A stretch of 64,000 bases of DNA, taken from Dyella_A ginsengisoli. GTDB taxonomy: Bacteria; Pseudomonadota; Gammaproteobacteria; Xanthomonadales; Rhodanobacteraceae. Below the pieces are notes generated by a model. That model was not told where the DNA came from. It saw only the letters and a list, made by a program, of their open reading frames with translations, and searched no databases. This document shows, in pieces, positions 24,394 to 33,476 of this stretch. The position numbers and the translations under genes were made by a program. How positions within the stretch are numbered: position 1 is the stretch's first letter; the number at the start of each line of letters is the position of its first letter. The stretch is taken from the NCBI RefSeq assembly GCF_044904665.1, contig NZ_JADIKM010000003.1, forward strand, positions 124,001-188,000, written 5' to 3'.

Positions 24394-26685
24394 ATGAGCA
24401 GCGATCCACGCGACGAATCCATCCAGTACGAGGGGGCCGCGGGCGGCTGGGGCTCGCTCAAGGGCATGAGCCAGGTGTTTGCGCGCGAGCTGTCGACGCC
24501 GGCCGTGCTCGAGACCTTGATGCGGCAGAACAAGGCCGGCGGCTACATGTGCAGCTCCTGCGCGTGGGGCAAGCCGAAAGAGCCGCATCTGTTCGAGTTC
24601 TGCGAGAACGGCGCCAAGGCGACGATCTGGGATCTCACCCGCGACCGCTGCACGCCGGCGTTCTTCGGCGACCACACAGTGACCGAGCTGCGCAGCTGGT
24701 CCGACTACGACCTGGAGATGCAGGGCCGACTCACCGAGCCGATGTGCTACGACTCGGCCAGCGATACCTATGTGGCGTGCAGCTGGGATGAGGCGTTCGA
24801 GGGCATTGCACGCGAATTGAACGCGCTGGACCCGAAGTCGGTGGTGTTCTACGCCTCGGGCAAGGCGTCGCTGGAAACGTCCTACCTCTACGCGCTGTTT
24901 GCGCGCATGTACGGCAACAACAACCTGCCCGACAGCTCCAACATGTGCCACGAAACCACGTCGGTGGGGCTGAAGAAAGTCACCGGATCGCCGGTGGGCA
25001 CCTGCCTGATGGAAGACTTCGAGCATTGCGATGCGATCTTCTATTTCGGCCAGAACCCTGGCACCAACAGTCCGCGTTTCCTGCATCCGCTGCAGGAGGC
25101 GGTGAAGCGCGGCTGCAAGATCATCGTGTTCAACCCGGTGCGCGAGCAGGGGCTGGTGCGCTTCGTCAATCCGCAGAACCCGTTGCAGATGCTCAGCGGC
25201 CATGCCACCGAGCTGGCGCACATGTACCTGCAGGTGAAGCCCGGCGGCGACATCGCGGCGCTGATGGGCCTGTGCAAGCACGTGCTGGCGCTGGACGACG
25301 CGGCCCGCGCGGCCGGAAAGCCTAGCGTGCTCGACCGCGACTTCATCGATCAGCACACCCACGGCTTCGAGGATTTCCTGGTCGCGGCGCGCGCGGCCGA
25401 CTGGGGCGAGATCGTGCGTGTCAGCGGGCTTGCACGCTCGGATCTGGAGGCAGCCGCCGACGTCTACGCGGCGGCGGAGAACGTCATCAGCGTCTACGGC
25501 ATGGGCCTGACCCAGCACGTGCACGGGTCCCAGAGCATCGGCATGCTGGTGAACCTGATGCTGATGCGCGGCAACCTGGGGCGCCAGGGTGCGGGCGTGT
25601 CGCCGGTGCGCGGGCATTCCAACGTGCAGGGCCAGCGCACCGTGGGCATTTCCGAGAAGCCCGAGCTGGTGCCGCTGGACAAGCTCGCCGCGATGTTCGA
25701 TTTCACCCCGCCGCGCGACAAGGGCCTCACCACGGTGGACGCCTGCGAGGGCATTCGCGACGGCTCGGTGCAGGGCTTCGTGAGCCTGGGCGGCAACTTC
25801 GTTCGAGCCATTCCCGATCGCGACGTGATGGAGCCGGCCTGGCGCAAGCAGGCGCTCACGGTGTACATCGCCACCAAGCTCAACCGCAGCCACCTGGTGC
25901 ACGGGCGGTCGTCGTATCTGCTGCCGTGCCTGGTGCGCGCCGAGGAAGACGTGCAGGCCAGCGGCCCGCAGTCGGTATCGATCGAGGACAGCTTCAGCCA
26001 CATCTACGGCTCGTTCGGCAAGCGCAAGCCGGCCGACGAGCATCTGCTCTCGGAGCTGGCGATCGTGGCGGGCATCGCCAAGGCCACGCTGCCGACGCAT
26101 CCCAAATGGCGCTGGGACGAGTGGACCGCCGACTACAGCCTCGTGCGCGAGCTCATCGAGAAAACCTATCCGGACGAGTTCCACGACTTCAATGCGCGCA
26201 TGTTCCAGCCCGGCGGCTTTTATCGCGGCAACCCGGCGCACGAGCGCATCTGGAAGACCGACAGCGGCAAGGCCGAGTTCACCAATCCCACGGTGATGTC
26301 GGCGCTGGGCATCGGCGACGCACCGGGCCGCTACCACCTGATCACCATGCGCTCCAACGACCAGTTCAACACCACCATCTACGGCCACAGCGACCGCCTG
26401 CGCGGACTGGAGGGCTCGCGCGAGATCCTGCTGATCAATCCCGACGAGATGGCGCGGGCAGGATTGCAGGAGGGCGACGTGGTGAGCCTGGTCGGCGACG
26501 CGGGCGACGGCGTGAAGCGCGAGGTGCACGACCTCACCGTCACCCCGTTCAACCTCCCCGACGGCTGCCTCGGCGGCTACTACCCGGAGATGAACCCGCT
26601 GATTCCCCTGTGGTACCACGACGAGGCCTCCAAAACGCCCGCCTCCAAGGGTGTGCCGGTGCGCATCGTGCGCGCCGCCGGATGA
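24394..26685 (+). CDS. FdhF/YdeP family molybdopterin oxidoreductase
   Basis: The 763-aa cytoplasmic oxidoreductase has the N-terminal cysteines CSSC at 53-56 and C70 as probable Fe-S ligands. A bis-MGD molybdenum/tungsten domain follows (SSNMCHETTSVGLKKVTGSPVGT, FGQNPGTNSPR, VFNPVREQGLVRF), with a C-terminal dinucleotide-binding barrel (SGKAEFTNP, LITMRSNDQFNTTIYGH). It matches YdeP-type paralogues of formate dehydrogenase; in E. coli YdeP is linked to acid resistance. The reaction is not known. GGAGGA lies before the ATG at 24394. Confidence 0.9.
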   Translation: MSSDPRDESIQYEGAAGGWGSLKGMSQVFARELSTPAVLETLMRQNKAGGYMCSSCAWGKPKEPHLFEFCENGAKATIWDLTRDRCTPAFFGDHTVTELRSWSDYDLEMQGRLTEPMCYDSASDTYVACSWDEAFEGIARELNALDPKSVVFYASGKASLETSYLYALFARMYGNNNLPDSSNMCHETTSVGLKKVTGSPVGTCLMEDFEHCDAIFYFGQNPGTNSPRFLHPLQEAVKRGCKIIVFNPVREQGLVRFVNPQNPLQMLSGHATELAHMYLQVKPGGDIAALMGLCKHVLALDDAARAAGKPSVLDRDFIDQHTHGFEDFLVAARAADWGEIVRVSGLARSDLEAAADVYAAAENVISVYGMGLTQHVHGSQSIGMLVNLMLMRGNLGRQGAGVSPVRGHSNVQGQRTVGISEKPELVPLDKLAAMFDFTPPRDKGLTTVDACEGIRDGSVQGFVSLGGNFVRAIPDRDVMEPAWRKQALTVYIATKLNRSHLVHGRSSYLLPCLVRAEEDVQASGPQSVSIEDSFSHIYGSFGKRKPADEHLLSELAIVAGIAKATLPTHPKWRWDEWTADYSLVRELIEKTYPDEFHDFNARMFQPGGFYRGNPAHERIWKTDSGKAEFTNPTVMSALGIGDAPGRYHLITMRSNDQFNTTIYGHSDRLRGLEGSREILLINPDEMARAGLQEGDVVSLVGDAGDGVKREVHDLTVTPFNLPDGCLGGYYPEMNPLIPLWYHDEASKTPASKGVPVRIVRAAG

Positions 26686-26783
26686 CATGCGCTTCGCGAC
26701 GCGTCACGTTTCGCGCGGCGCGTTTCGTGGCAAGGTAGACGGACAACAAAACGCATCACCGGCATCGAAGACAGGGGGGCCTG

Positions 26784-27821
26784 ATGATCGAGCTGGAAGT
26801 GCAGATTCTCGCGCACACGCGCGAGGGTCTGCTCATGGAAATGGGCCGGTTGATTTCGGCCAACGGATTCACCCTGCAGCGCCAGCGGCTGGTCACCGAT
26901 CGCCATGGCGCGCTGCTCACGCTGATCGTCGCCGGCGCGCCGCGCAAGCAGCGCACCCTCGATGGCGCGCTGGGCGAACACGAGCGCGTGATCAGCCACG
27001 CGATCGCTCCCTTCGAAGGCGGCGAGATGCGCGAGCACTTTGCCGCCTCGCGTCCGGTAGATACCTCGGGCTATGTTCCGGCCGCGCCGGTGGCGACCGC
27101 ACCCGCGCAGTCACCCGCCGTTGCGCCGGCTGCCGGTGCCGAGGGCGCGCCGTCGCCTGCATCCACGCCATCGCCGGCGTCGGTGGTGCCGCTGCCGGCG
27201 TTCGATCCGGAGGAATTCCTGCTGCCGCTGGAAGCGATCGTCGCGCCGGCGGCAGTGGTGCCGGTGCGCGCGACGGACGAGCCACCGGAACAGCCCGTCG
27301 AGCGGCTGGCGCCCCAGCCGCCACGGCCGCCCGCGCCGGCACCGCCGCCGGCCGATCCCTTCGTGGAGATCGTGCCGTTGCCGGCGGACGAGGTGGCGAT
27401 CGAGCGCCTGCTGGGTGATCGTTCCGAGCTGTCGGGCGAGCTCATCGCCGTGCTGCTGCAACTGGACAGCGCGGTGGCGCCGGGCGCACGCGAGCCGACG
27501 CTGCAGCGCGCGGGCCAGCGCCTGGGCGCGGCCCTGGCCCGACGCGACGTGCCTGCTGCGCCGATGGCGTTGACCGAGGCGATCGAGCGGGTGGGCCTGC
27601 CCGCGCTGCGCACCCTGGCGCAGACGGATGCGCAGGGCAGCCAGCTGCACATCCGGCACAGTCCGCTGTGCGCGGAAGCCGGCCACTCCGGCTGCGCGTT
27701 CTTCACCGGACTGCTGGAAGGCGCGCTGGCCCCTCACGTGGCTGCGCACGAGGTGAGCGTGTTCAATGTGTGCTGCCGCGCGTGGGGCGCCGACGAATGC
27801 GTGCTGGCGATCAGCGATTAG
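26784..27821 (+). CDS. ACT-like plus V4R-like domain protein
   Basis: The 345-aa protein has three parts. Residues 1-80 form an ACT/glycine-cleavage-regulator-like beta-alpha-beta unit (HTREGLLMEMGRLISANGFTLQRQRLVTD). Residues 95-200 are an Ala/Pro-rich, low-complexity linker. Residues 205-345 end in the pattern LCAEAGHSGCAFFTGLLEGALAPHV...VFNVCCRAWGADECVLAIS, which fits the V4R/XylR-N small-molecule domain with its spaced cysteines. A ligand-sensing role is likely. GGGGGG lies before ATG 26784. It is 98 bases after the YdeP-type gene, perhaps co-transcribed. Confidence 0.72.
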   Translation: MIELEVQILAHTREGLLMEMGRLISANGFTLQRQRLVTDRHGALLTLIVAGAPRKQRTLDGALGEHERVISHAIAPFEGGEMREHFAASRPVDTSGYVPAAPVATAPAQSPAVAPAAGAEGAPSPASTPSPASVVPLPAFDPEEFLLPLEAIVAPAAVVPVRATDEPPEQPVERLAPQPPRPPAPAPPPADPFVEIVPLPADEVAIERLLGDRSELSGELIAVLLQLDSAVAPGAREPTLQRAGQRLGAALARRDVPAAPMALTEAIERVGLPALRTLAQTDAQGSQLHIRHSPLCAEAGHSGCAFFTGLLEGALAPHVAAHEVSVFNVCCRAWGADECVLAISD

Positions 27822-27861
27822 GGCAGCATCGCGGCCTGGATCGACTGCGGGAGTTCCCTCG

Positions 27862-28551
27862 ATGAAAGTGCTGCTGTTCGGAGCCACCGGCATGGTGGGG
27901 CAGGCCGCACTGCGGGCCTGCCTGCAGGCGGAGGACGCGGGCGAGGTGGTGGCGGTCGTGCGCACGCCGAGTGGGCAGCACCATCCCAAGCTGCGCGAAC
28001 TGCAGCACGATGATCTCTGGCATCCGCAGCCGTTGGTCGATCGGCTCGAAGGCTTCGACGCCTGCTTCTTCTGCATCGGCAAGACTTCGGCCGGCATGGA
28101 CGAAGCTCAGTACGCGCACTTCACTCATGACATGACGCTGGCGGTGGCGCAGATGCTGGCACCGCTGAACCCCGGCATGACCTTCGTGTACGTTTCCGGC
28201 GCGGGTGCGGACAGCAGCGAGCGCGGGCGGGTGATGTGGGCGCGAGTGCGCGGGCGCACCGAGAACGCGCTGCGGCGGCTGCCGTTCAAGGCCGCATACG
28301 CCATTCGCCCCGGCGTGATCCAGCCGCTGCACGGCATCGTCTCCAAGACCGGCAGCTACCGCTGGTTCTACCGACTTGCCGCGCCGCTGCTTCCGCTGCT
28401 GCACCGCTGGATGCCGAACACGGTATTGAGCACCGACGTGATCGGCTGCGCGCTGCTCACGCTGGCGCGCAGCGGCTGGCCCATGCCGGTGCTGGAGGCG
28501 CGCGACATAGCCGCCGCCGCGCGCGCTGACACTCAGCGCGGCAGCGCATAG
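27862..28551 (+). CDS. NAD(P)-binding (atypical SDR) protein
   Basis: The 229-aa protein has a Rossmann start MKVLLFGATGMVGQAALRACL (GxxGxxG, residues 7-13). CIGKTSAGMDEAQYAHFTHD, VYVSGAGAD and a terminal TDVIGCALL follow, as in the short atypical SDR group near YbjT/HIM1 oxidoreductases. The usual SDR YxxxK is not evident, so it may be a sensor or chaperone rather than an enzyme. GGGAG lies before ATG 27862. The last 19 bases overlap the 3' end of the convergent glucose dehydrogenase. Confidence 0.85.
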   Translation: MKVLLFGATGMVGQAALRACLQAEDAGEVVAVVRTPSGQHHPKLRELQHDDLWHPQPLVDRLEGFDACFFCIGKTSAGMDEAQYAHFTHDMTLAVAQMLAPLNPGMTFVYVSGAGADSSERGRVMWARVRGRTENALRRLPFKAAYAIRPGVIQPLHGIVSKTGSYRWFYRLAAPLLPLLHRWMPNTVLSTDVIGCALLTLARSGWPMPVLEARDIAAAARADTQRGSA

Positions 28552-31043
28552 GCCACCAGCGCGTCGCCCTCCGGGGTCTCCATGAAGTGATGGCCGGCGG
28601 CCATGATCACCAGGTACTCGCGCCCGTCGACGCGGTAGACGATCGGCGTGGCCTGGCCGCCGGCGGGCAGCTTGGCCGTCCAGAGCGTCTTTCCGCTGGC
28701 CAGGTCGATCGCGCGGATCAGATCATCGGTGGCCGCGGCGACGAAGATCAGTCCGCTGGCGGTCACCACCGAGCCGCCGTTGTTCGGCGTGCCGATGGTG
28801 AAGGGCAGGTGCGAGCTGAGGCCGAACGGACCGTTGCGCAATGCCGTGCCCAGTGGGCGATACCACAGCGTGCGGCCGGTTTTCAGGTCCACCGCCTGGA
28901 TGCCGCCGTACGGCGGTTCCTTGCACGGCATCCCGGTGACGGCCATGCGCCAGCCGGCGTTGATGGTGTAGCCGTAGGGCGTATCCAGCTGCGCGAAGCC
29001 GGTGGTTTCCGGCCCGGCCTTGTTGTCCGAATCATCCTCATCGCGCGGCTTCCAGCCGGCCTTCTGCGCTTGGGCGCGCGGCACCATGCGGTCGTAGTTG
29101 GGGATGTCGTTGTAGTTGGCCACGATCACGCCGCGGTGCGGATCGATCGCCACGCCGCCCCAGTCCGAGCCGCCGTTGTAGCCGGGGTACTCGATCCACG
29201 GGCGGCGCGCCGACGGTGGGGTGTACACACCCCGGTAGTTCGCCTGGCGAAACTGGATGCGGCAGGCGAGCTGATCGACCGGGGTGAGGCCCCACATGCT
29301 GCGCGCGGTGAGGTCGCTCTTGCGCACGGTATGAAAACTCGAGAACGGCTGCGTCGCCGCGCGCTGCCCGGGCTCCACGCCGCCGCCGGGCACGGGGCGG
29401 CGCTCGATGCCTGTGAGCGGCTGCCCGGTGCGGCGGTCCAGCACGTACATGTCGCCCTGCTTGGTTGGCAGTACCAGTGCCGGTACGGTGCCGTTGGCGG
29501 CGGGAAAGTCGACCAGACTCGCCTGCGATCCCAGGTCGTAGTCCCACACGCCGCGCTGCTGCGACTGGAAGTGCCAGGCCGGTTTGCCGGTGGCGACGTC
29601 GAGCGCCACCAGCGAATCGGAATACGCATTCTCGGCGGGCCGCCGCGAGCTGGACAGGTATTGCCCCGCCGGCGCGCCGAGCGGGATATACACCAGGCCA
29701 AGCTGTTCGTCGCCGGTGGCGGTGGTCCACATGTCCGGCGTGCCGCGGGCGAACGTCTCGCCCGGCGGCGGCAGGCCGTTGCGCTCGGGGTGCACCATGT
29801 CCCACGCCCAGCGCAGCTGGCCGGTCACCGCGTCGTAGCCCAGGATCACCCCCGACGGAGCCCAGCGGCGCTGGCCATCCAGCACCTGGTGGCCGGTGAC
29901 CACCACGCCGCGCACGATCGTGGGCGCCGAGGTGATCGCCACGTAGCCCGGCGGGGTTTCGCCCATGCCGCGGGTGATGTCGACCTGGCCGTGATCGCCG
30001 AACTCCGCGCAGGGCCTGCCGGTGTCGGCATCGACGGCGATCAGTCGGCCGTCGAGCGTGCCTTCGATGATGCGCTGGGTGCATGCGCCCGGTGCGCCCG
30101 CTGCGGCGGCGATGTGGCTGGGCTCGGCGGGCGGCGGTGCGGCGGAGTCGGTGGGCTTGGCGGCAGCGGCCGGCGGCGGCACCGCGGCGGCGGCAGGCGT
30201 CGCGTAATAGGCCACCCCGCGGCAGGCCGCGGTGTAGGGAATCGAAGGCGTCCGAACCTTGGGGTCGTAGCGCCACAACTGGTGGCCATCGCGAGCATCC
30301 AGCGCGATGAGCACGTTGCGCGCGGTACACAGATACAGGCGGTCGCCTATCTTCAGTGGGGTGGTCTCGGCGCCGTAGCGCTTCTTCGGCAGATCGCCGG
30401 TGTGGAATACCCAAGCCTGCTTCAGGTGGGTCACGTTCTGCGGTGTGATCTGCCGCAGCGGCGAGTAGCGGGTGGCGGCGTTGTCGCGGCCGTAGGCGCC
30501 CCAGTCGTTGTCAGCCGGTGCATTGGCTGGTTGAGCCGCCGTGCTGCCGACTGCCGCGGTGGAAGCCACCGGACCGGAAGCGGGCAACGGTTGCCCCGAG
30601 TGATAGACGTTGTGCGGCGCGAACACCAGCGCGAATGCGCCCACGAAGATCAACACCAACCCGGCGGCCAGGCCTAACGACGCCGGACGCCGCGTGCGCG
30701 GCTCCAGCCGGGGCAGGCACAGCGCCACCGCGATGCCCAGCAGCACCAGCAGGCCGTCGCGCGGGATCCATCCCCAATAATCCAGGCCGATCTCCCACAG
30801 CGTCCACAGCACCGTCGCAGCGAGTACGCCGAAGTACCACCAGGCGCCGGAGCGGCGCCCGCGCAGCAACTGCACGGCGGCGACGAGCAATGCGAGCCCG
30901 GCGAGCGCGTAATACCACGAGCCACCCAGGCCGATCAGCCACGCGCCGCCGCCGGTCATCGCCAGCGCCAGCAGGCCGATTACCGCGCCCACGGCCATGG
31001 CCCAGGTGCGGCCTGTCGTTCGTCCGTCGCGCTCGATCGTCAT
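28533..31043 (-). CDS. gcd: Membrane-bound PQQ-dependent glucose dehydrogenase
   Basis: This 836-aa quinoprotein oxidises glucose to gluconolactone on the periplasmic side and passes electrons to ubiquinone. Five membrane helices lie in residues 14-145, then an eight-bladed PQQ propeller (DNDWGAYGRDNAATRYSPLRQITPQNV, RPWIEYPGYNGGSDWGG, TLWTAKLPAGGQATP). It is about 40 residues longer than E. coli Gcd because of an Ala/Pro-rich insertion at about 281-320. The ATG at 31043 follows GGAG. No pqq biosynthesis operon is visible here. Confidence 0.93.
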   Translation of the reverse strand: MTIERDGRTTGRTWAMAVGAVIGLLALAMTGGGAWLIGLGGSWYYALAGLALLVAAVQLLRGRRSGAWWYFGVLAATVLWTLWEIGLDYWGWIPRDGLLVLLGIAVALCLPRLEPRTRRPASLGLAAGLVLIFVGAFALVFAPHNVYHSGQPLPASGPVASTAAVGSTAAQPANAPADNDWGAYGRDNAATRYSPLRQITPQNVTHLKQAWVFHTGDLPKKRYGAETTPLKIGDRLYLCTARNVLIALDARDGHQLWRYDPKVRTPSIPYTAACRGVAYYATPAAAAVPPPAAAAKPTDSAAPPPAEPSHIAAAAGAPGACTQRIIEGTLDGRLIAVDADTGRPCAEFGDHGQVDITRGMGETPPGYVAITSAPTIVRGVVVTGHQVLDGQRRWAPSGVILGYDAVTGQLRWAWDMVHPERNGLPPPGETFARGTPDMWTTATGDEQLGLVYIPLGAPAGQYLSSSRRPAENAYSDSLVALDVATGKPAWHFQSQQRGVWDYDLGSQASLVDFPAANGTVPALVLPTKQGDMYVLDRRTGQPLTGIERRPVPGGGVEPGQRAATQPFSSFHTVRKSDLTARSMWGLTPVDQLACRIQFRQANYRGVYTPPSARRPWIEYPGYNGGSDWGGVAIDPHRGVIVANYNDIPNYDRMVPRAQAQKAGWKPRDEDDSDNKAGPETTGFAQLDTPYGYTINAGWRMAVTGMPCKEPPYGGIQAVDLKTGRTLWYRPLGTALRNGPFGLSSHLPFTIGTPNNGGSVVTASGLIFVAAATDDLIRAIDLASGKTLWTAKLPAGGQATPIVYRVDGREYLVIMAAGHHFMETPEGDALVAYALPR

Positions 31044-31173
31044 CTCGTGCTCCGTGGGAAACCTTCCCCAAGCTAGAGCGCGCGTACCAAAAGGCGGCGT
31101 GAAGTATGGGTGCGCGCGGCGCGAAAGGACGCGCGCCATGGTGGTCACTGCGCCACCGAAGACGGCCCCGCGG

Positions 31174-32145
31174 TTAGCGCAGCATGCCCTCGGCGCGCAT
31201 CCACGCCAGCGTGTCGGCGAGCAGCGCATCAAGCGGCGTCTCGACGTAGTCCAGCTCGCGCCTGGCCTTGGATGAATCCACGTGCAGGCGGTGCGAGGTG
31301 AGCGCGGCGCCTTCCGGTGTCACGTCCGGCTCGCGGCGGGTCAGGCGCGAAACGCCATCGAGCACGCGGGCGTAGGCCATCAGCGCCCAGGCCGGCGTGG
31401 CGCCACGCGGCGTGCGCCGGCCCAGCACAGCACCGACCCGATGCACGAAGTCGACGAAGCTTGCCGGCTCACCACCGAGCAGGTACGCCTCGCCGAAGCG
31501 GCCGCGCTGCCAGGCGCGAACCTGGGCTCGGGCAATCTCGCGCACGTCGGCGAAGGCGCCGATGCCCGGCGGGATGCCCGGCAGCTTCTGCGCGTCGATC
31601 AGGCGGATCAGTCGCGCCCAGTTGTGGCGGTCGCCGGGGCCGAGGATGTGCGAGGGGTTGAACACGATCCACGGCAGTGCGCTGGTGCGTACCGCCTGCT
31701 CGCCGAGGTATTTGCTGCGCTCGTAGCTGACCCAACTCTCGCCACCGCGCTGCGGCGTGGCCTCGGTCATGGTGCCGTGGATCAGGTGCGAATACGCCGA
31801 TACGGACGAGGTATGCATGAAGGCGCTCACCCCAGCACGCTCGGTCGCGCGCAGCAGGCGCTCGGTGCCGGTGACGTTGGTGGCGATCTGCGCCGCGGCG
31901 TGCGGCCGCCACATGCTGGTGTCGGCGGCGGCGTGGAACACCGCCTCGCAGCCGTCCAGCGCGCGTTGCAGGGCATCGGTGTCGGCCAGGTTCCCGCGTA
32001 CCGGTGTGCCGCCCAGCGCGGTGATCGCCGCGTCGGTTTCCGGTCGGCGCGACAGTGCGCGCACGCCGTGCCCGGCGGCGACGAGCTCGCGCAGCAGGTG
32101 CCCGCCGAGAAAGCCGCCGGCGCCGGTGAGAAAGACATCGCTCAT
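31174..32145 (-). CDS. NAD-dependent epimerase/dehydratase (extended SDR)
   Basis: The 323-aa extended SDR has VFLTGAGGFLGGHLLREL (GxxGxxG near residues 8-14), HTSSVSAY, YERSKYLGE (YxxxK) and NPSHILGPGDRHNW. These fit dihydroflavonol-reductase-like and UDP-sugar epimerase-like members. The substrate is unknown. It is the last gene of a same-strand run that includes the ATP-grasp and YbdK-type ligase genes, 116 bases downstream of them, and could share their pathway (inference). Confidence 0.88.
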   Translation of the reverse strand: MSDVFLTGAGGFLGGHLLRELVAAGHGVRALSRRPETDAAITALGGTPVRGNLADTDALQRALDGCEAVFHAAADTSMWRPHAAAQIATNVTGTERLLRATERAGVSAFMHTSSVSAYSHLIHGTMTEATPQRGGESWVSYERSKYLGEQAVRTSALPWIVFNPSHILGPGDRHNWARLIRLIDAQKLPGIPPGIGAFADVREIARAQVRAWQRGRFGEAYLLGGEPASFVDFVHRVGAVLGRRTPRGATPAWALMAYARVLDGVSRLTRREPDVTPEGAALTSHRLHVDSSKARRELDYVETPLDALLADTLAWMRAEGMLR

Positions 32146-32261
32146 GGGTGTTCGCTCATGCGTGTTTGCTCAGGGATGGGTGGCTTGTGGATGAGGGGAG
32201 TGCGCAGGGTGCCGCGCGCAATGCGGCAGTCTGCCAGTGCGCGGCGGGCAGGGCGATGGCG

Positions 32262-33476
32262 TCATGCACACATCGCCTGCGCTGCTTCGTGCACCCCGAA
32301 GGTGGCATCCACTTGCAAAGGTGACGTGGCGCCGTGGTCGAAGTACAGCAGGGTCATGCCCTCGCCGGGCACGGTGTGGCGCCCGCTCAGCGTGGCGATG
32401 CCGTTGGTGGACAGGCGCAGGATCCACGCCATCACCCACGGCGGCCGCCCCGGGCGCAGGCCGAGCATGCAGCGCACCTCGCCGAACAGCGGCGCCCCCG
32501 TCTCCGGGTGCTGACCGATCGGCACCTGGCGGAAGCGGTTCTGCACGATCCACTGCCGCGGCGTGGGCAGGGCGCGCAGTTGCTCGGCGGTCGGGGCCAG
32601 CAGCAGGCCGCTGCCGGAATGCCCGCCCACTGCCTTGGCCACCCAGCGCGCGGGATCGCTGTCGGCATCGTGCCGCGTGCGCTCCTCCACCCAGTGGCAG
32701 GCCTCGTGTGCGGGCAGCGCCACGTCGGCGAGGCTGCCCTTGTGGATGCCCTCGTACCATGCCGGGTGGCTGTGCCAGCTCAGCCGGTTCGCCGCCATCA
32801 GTACCGCCTCGGCCTGGCGTCGCTCGATCGCCTCCAGGTCGGAGAAGATCAGCCGGTTCCACACGTGGCCGTACTCGCGCGCCGTGCCGGGATGGAACAG
32901 CCGTCCAGACGTGGGCACCAGCTCGCGCCAGTCGTGCACGGCCACGCCCCACCAGTGGCGCGCCGCGTCGAGATCGGGCCAGGTGAAGCGCGCGCGCGGG
33001 CGATCCTCGATCAGCACGGTGGCCGCATGCGGTGCCACCCACGGCCGCAGGCAGTTCACCCAGCCCGCGTGTGGCGGCAGCGGGTCGTGCGGCAGCCACG
33101 CCGACGGCAGCCGGTGCAGCGCCCGTTGCGCACAGTGCAGGGTGTGGAAGGTGGGCAGCATCGAGGTGAACGCCTGGATCTCCACCCACGCCAGCTCGAA
33201 CGGCTGCCGCGGATGTTCGACAAAGGCGAGATCCAGCGCCAGCACGTCCGCCTGCGCGCCCGGCCACGGCAAGCGGGAGGAGCGCAGCTGCGGCGCCAGC
33301 GCCTGCACCAGGTGGGCGATCTTCGCCTGCAGCGCGCGATGCAGGGCCGCGTTGCCCAGCGCGTAGTGGTCGGACATCTGGCTCTGCGGCAGGTGCGGTG
33401 CGCGCACGTCGGTCAGTGCCTGGCCCAGTGCATCGGCACCGAGGCGGCGCAGGGTGATCTGCGGCAGCGCGCTCAT
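32262..33476 (-). CDS. ATP-grasp-like ligase partner of YbdK-type enzyme
   Basis: The 404-aa protein belongs to no family I can name surely. Its C-terminal half has ATP-grasp-like features: WVAKAVGGHSGSGLLLAP as a phosphate-binding stretch, RQWIVQNRFRQVPIG as the strand before the adenine loop, GAPLFGEVRCMLGLRP and later STNGIATLSGRHTVPGEGM. It begins inside the stop of the carboxylate-amine ligase (ATGA overlap, GGAGGG upstream). A two-step glutathione-like synthesis by the pair is therefore plausible (inference): YbdK-type gamma-ligation followed by ATP-grasp ligation. Confidence 0.68.
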   Translation of the reverse strand: MSALPQITLRRLGADALGQALTDVRAPHLPQSQMSDHYALGNAALHRALQAKIAHLVQALAPQLRSSRLPWPGAQADVLALDLAFVEHPRQPFELAWVEIQAFTSMLPTFHTLHCAQRALHRLPSAWLPHDPLPPHAGWVNCLRPWVAPHAATVLIEDRPRARFTWPDLDAARHWWGVAVHDWRELVPTSGRLFHPGTAREYGHVWNRLIFSDLEAIERRQAEAVLMAANRLSWHSHPAWYEGIHKGSLADVALPAHEACHWVEERTRHDADSDPARWVAKAVGGHSGSGLLLAPTAEQLRALPTPRQWIVQNRFRQVPIGQHPETGAPLFGEVRCMLGLRPGRPPWVMAWILRLSTNGIATLSGRHTVPGEGMTLLYFDHGATSPLQVDATFGVHEAAQAMCA

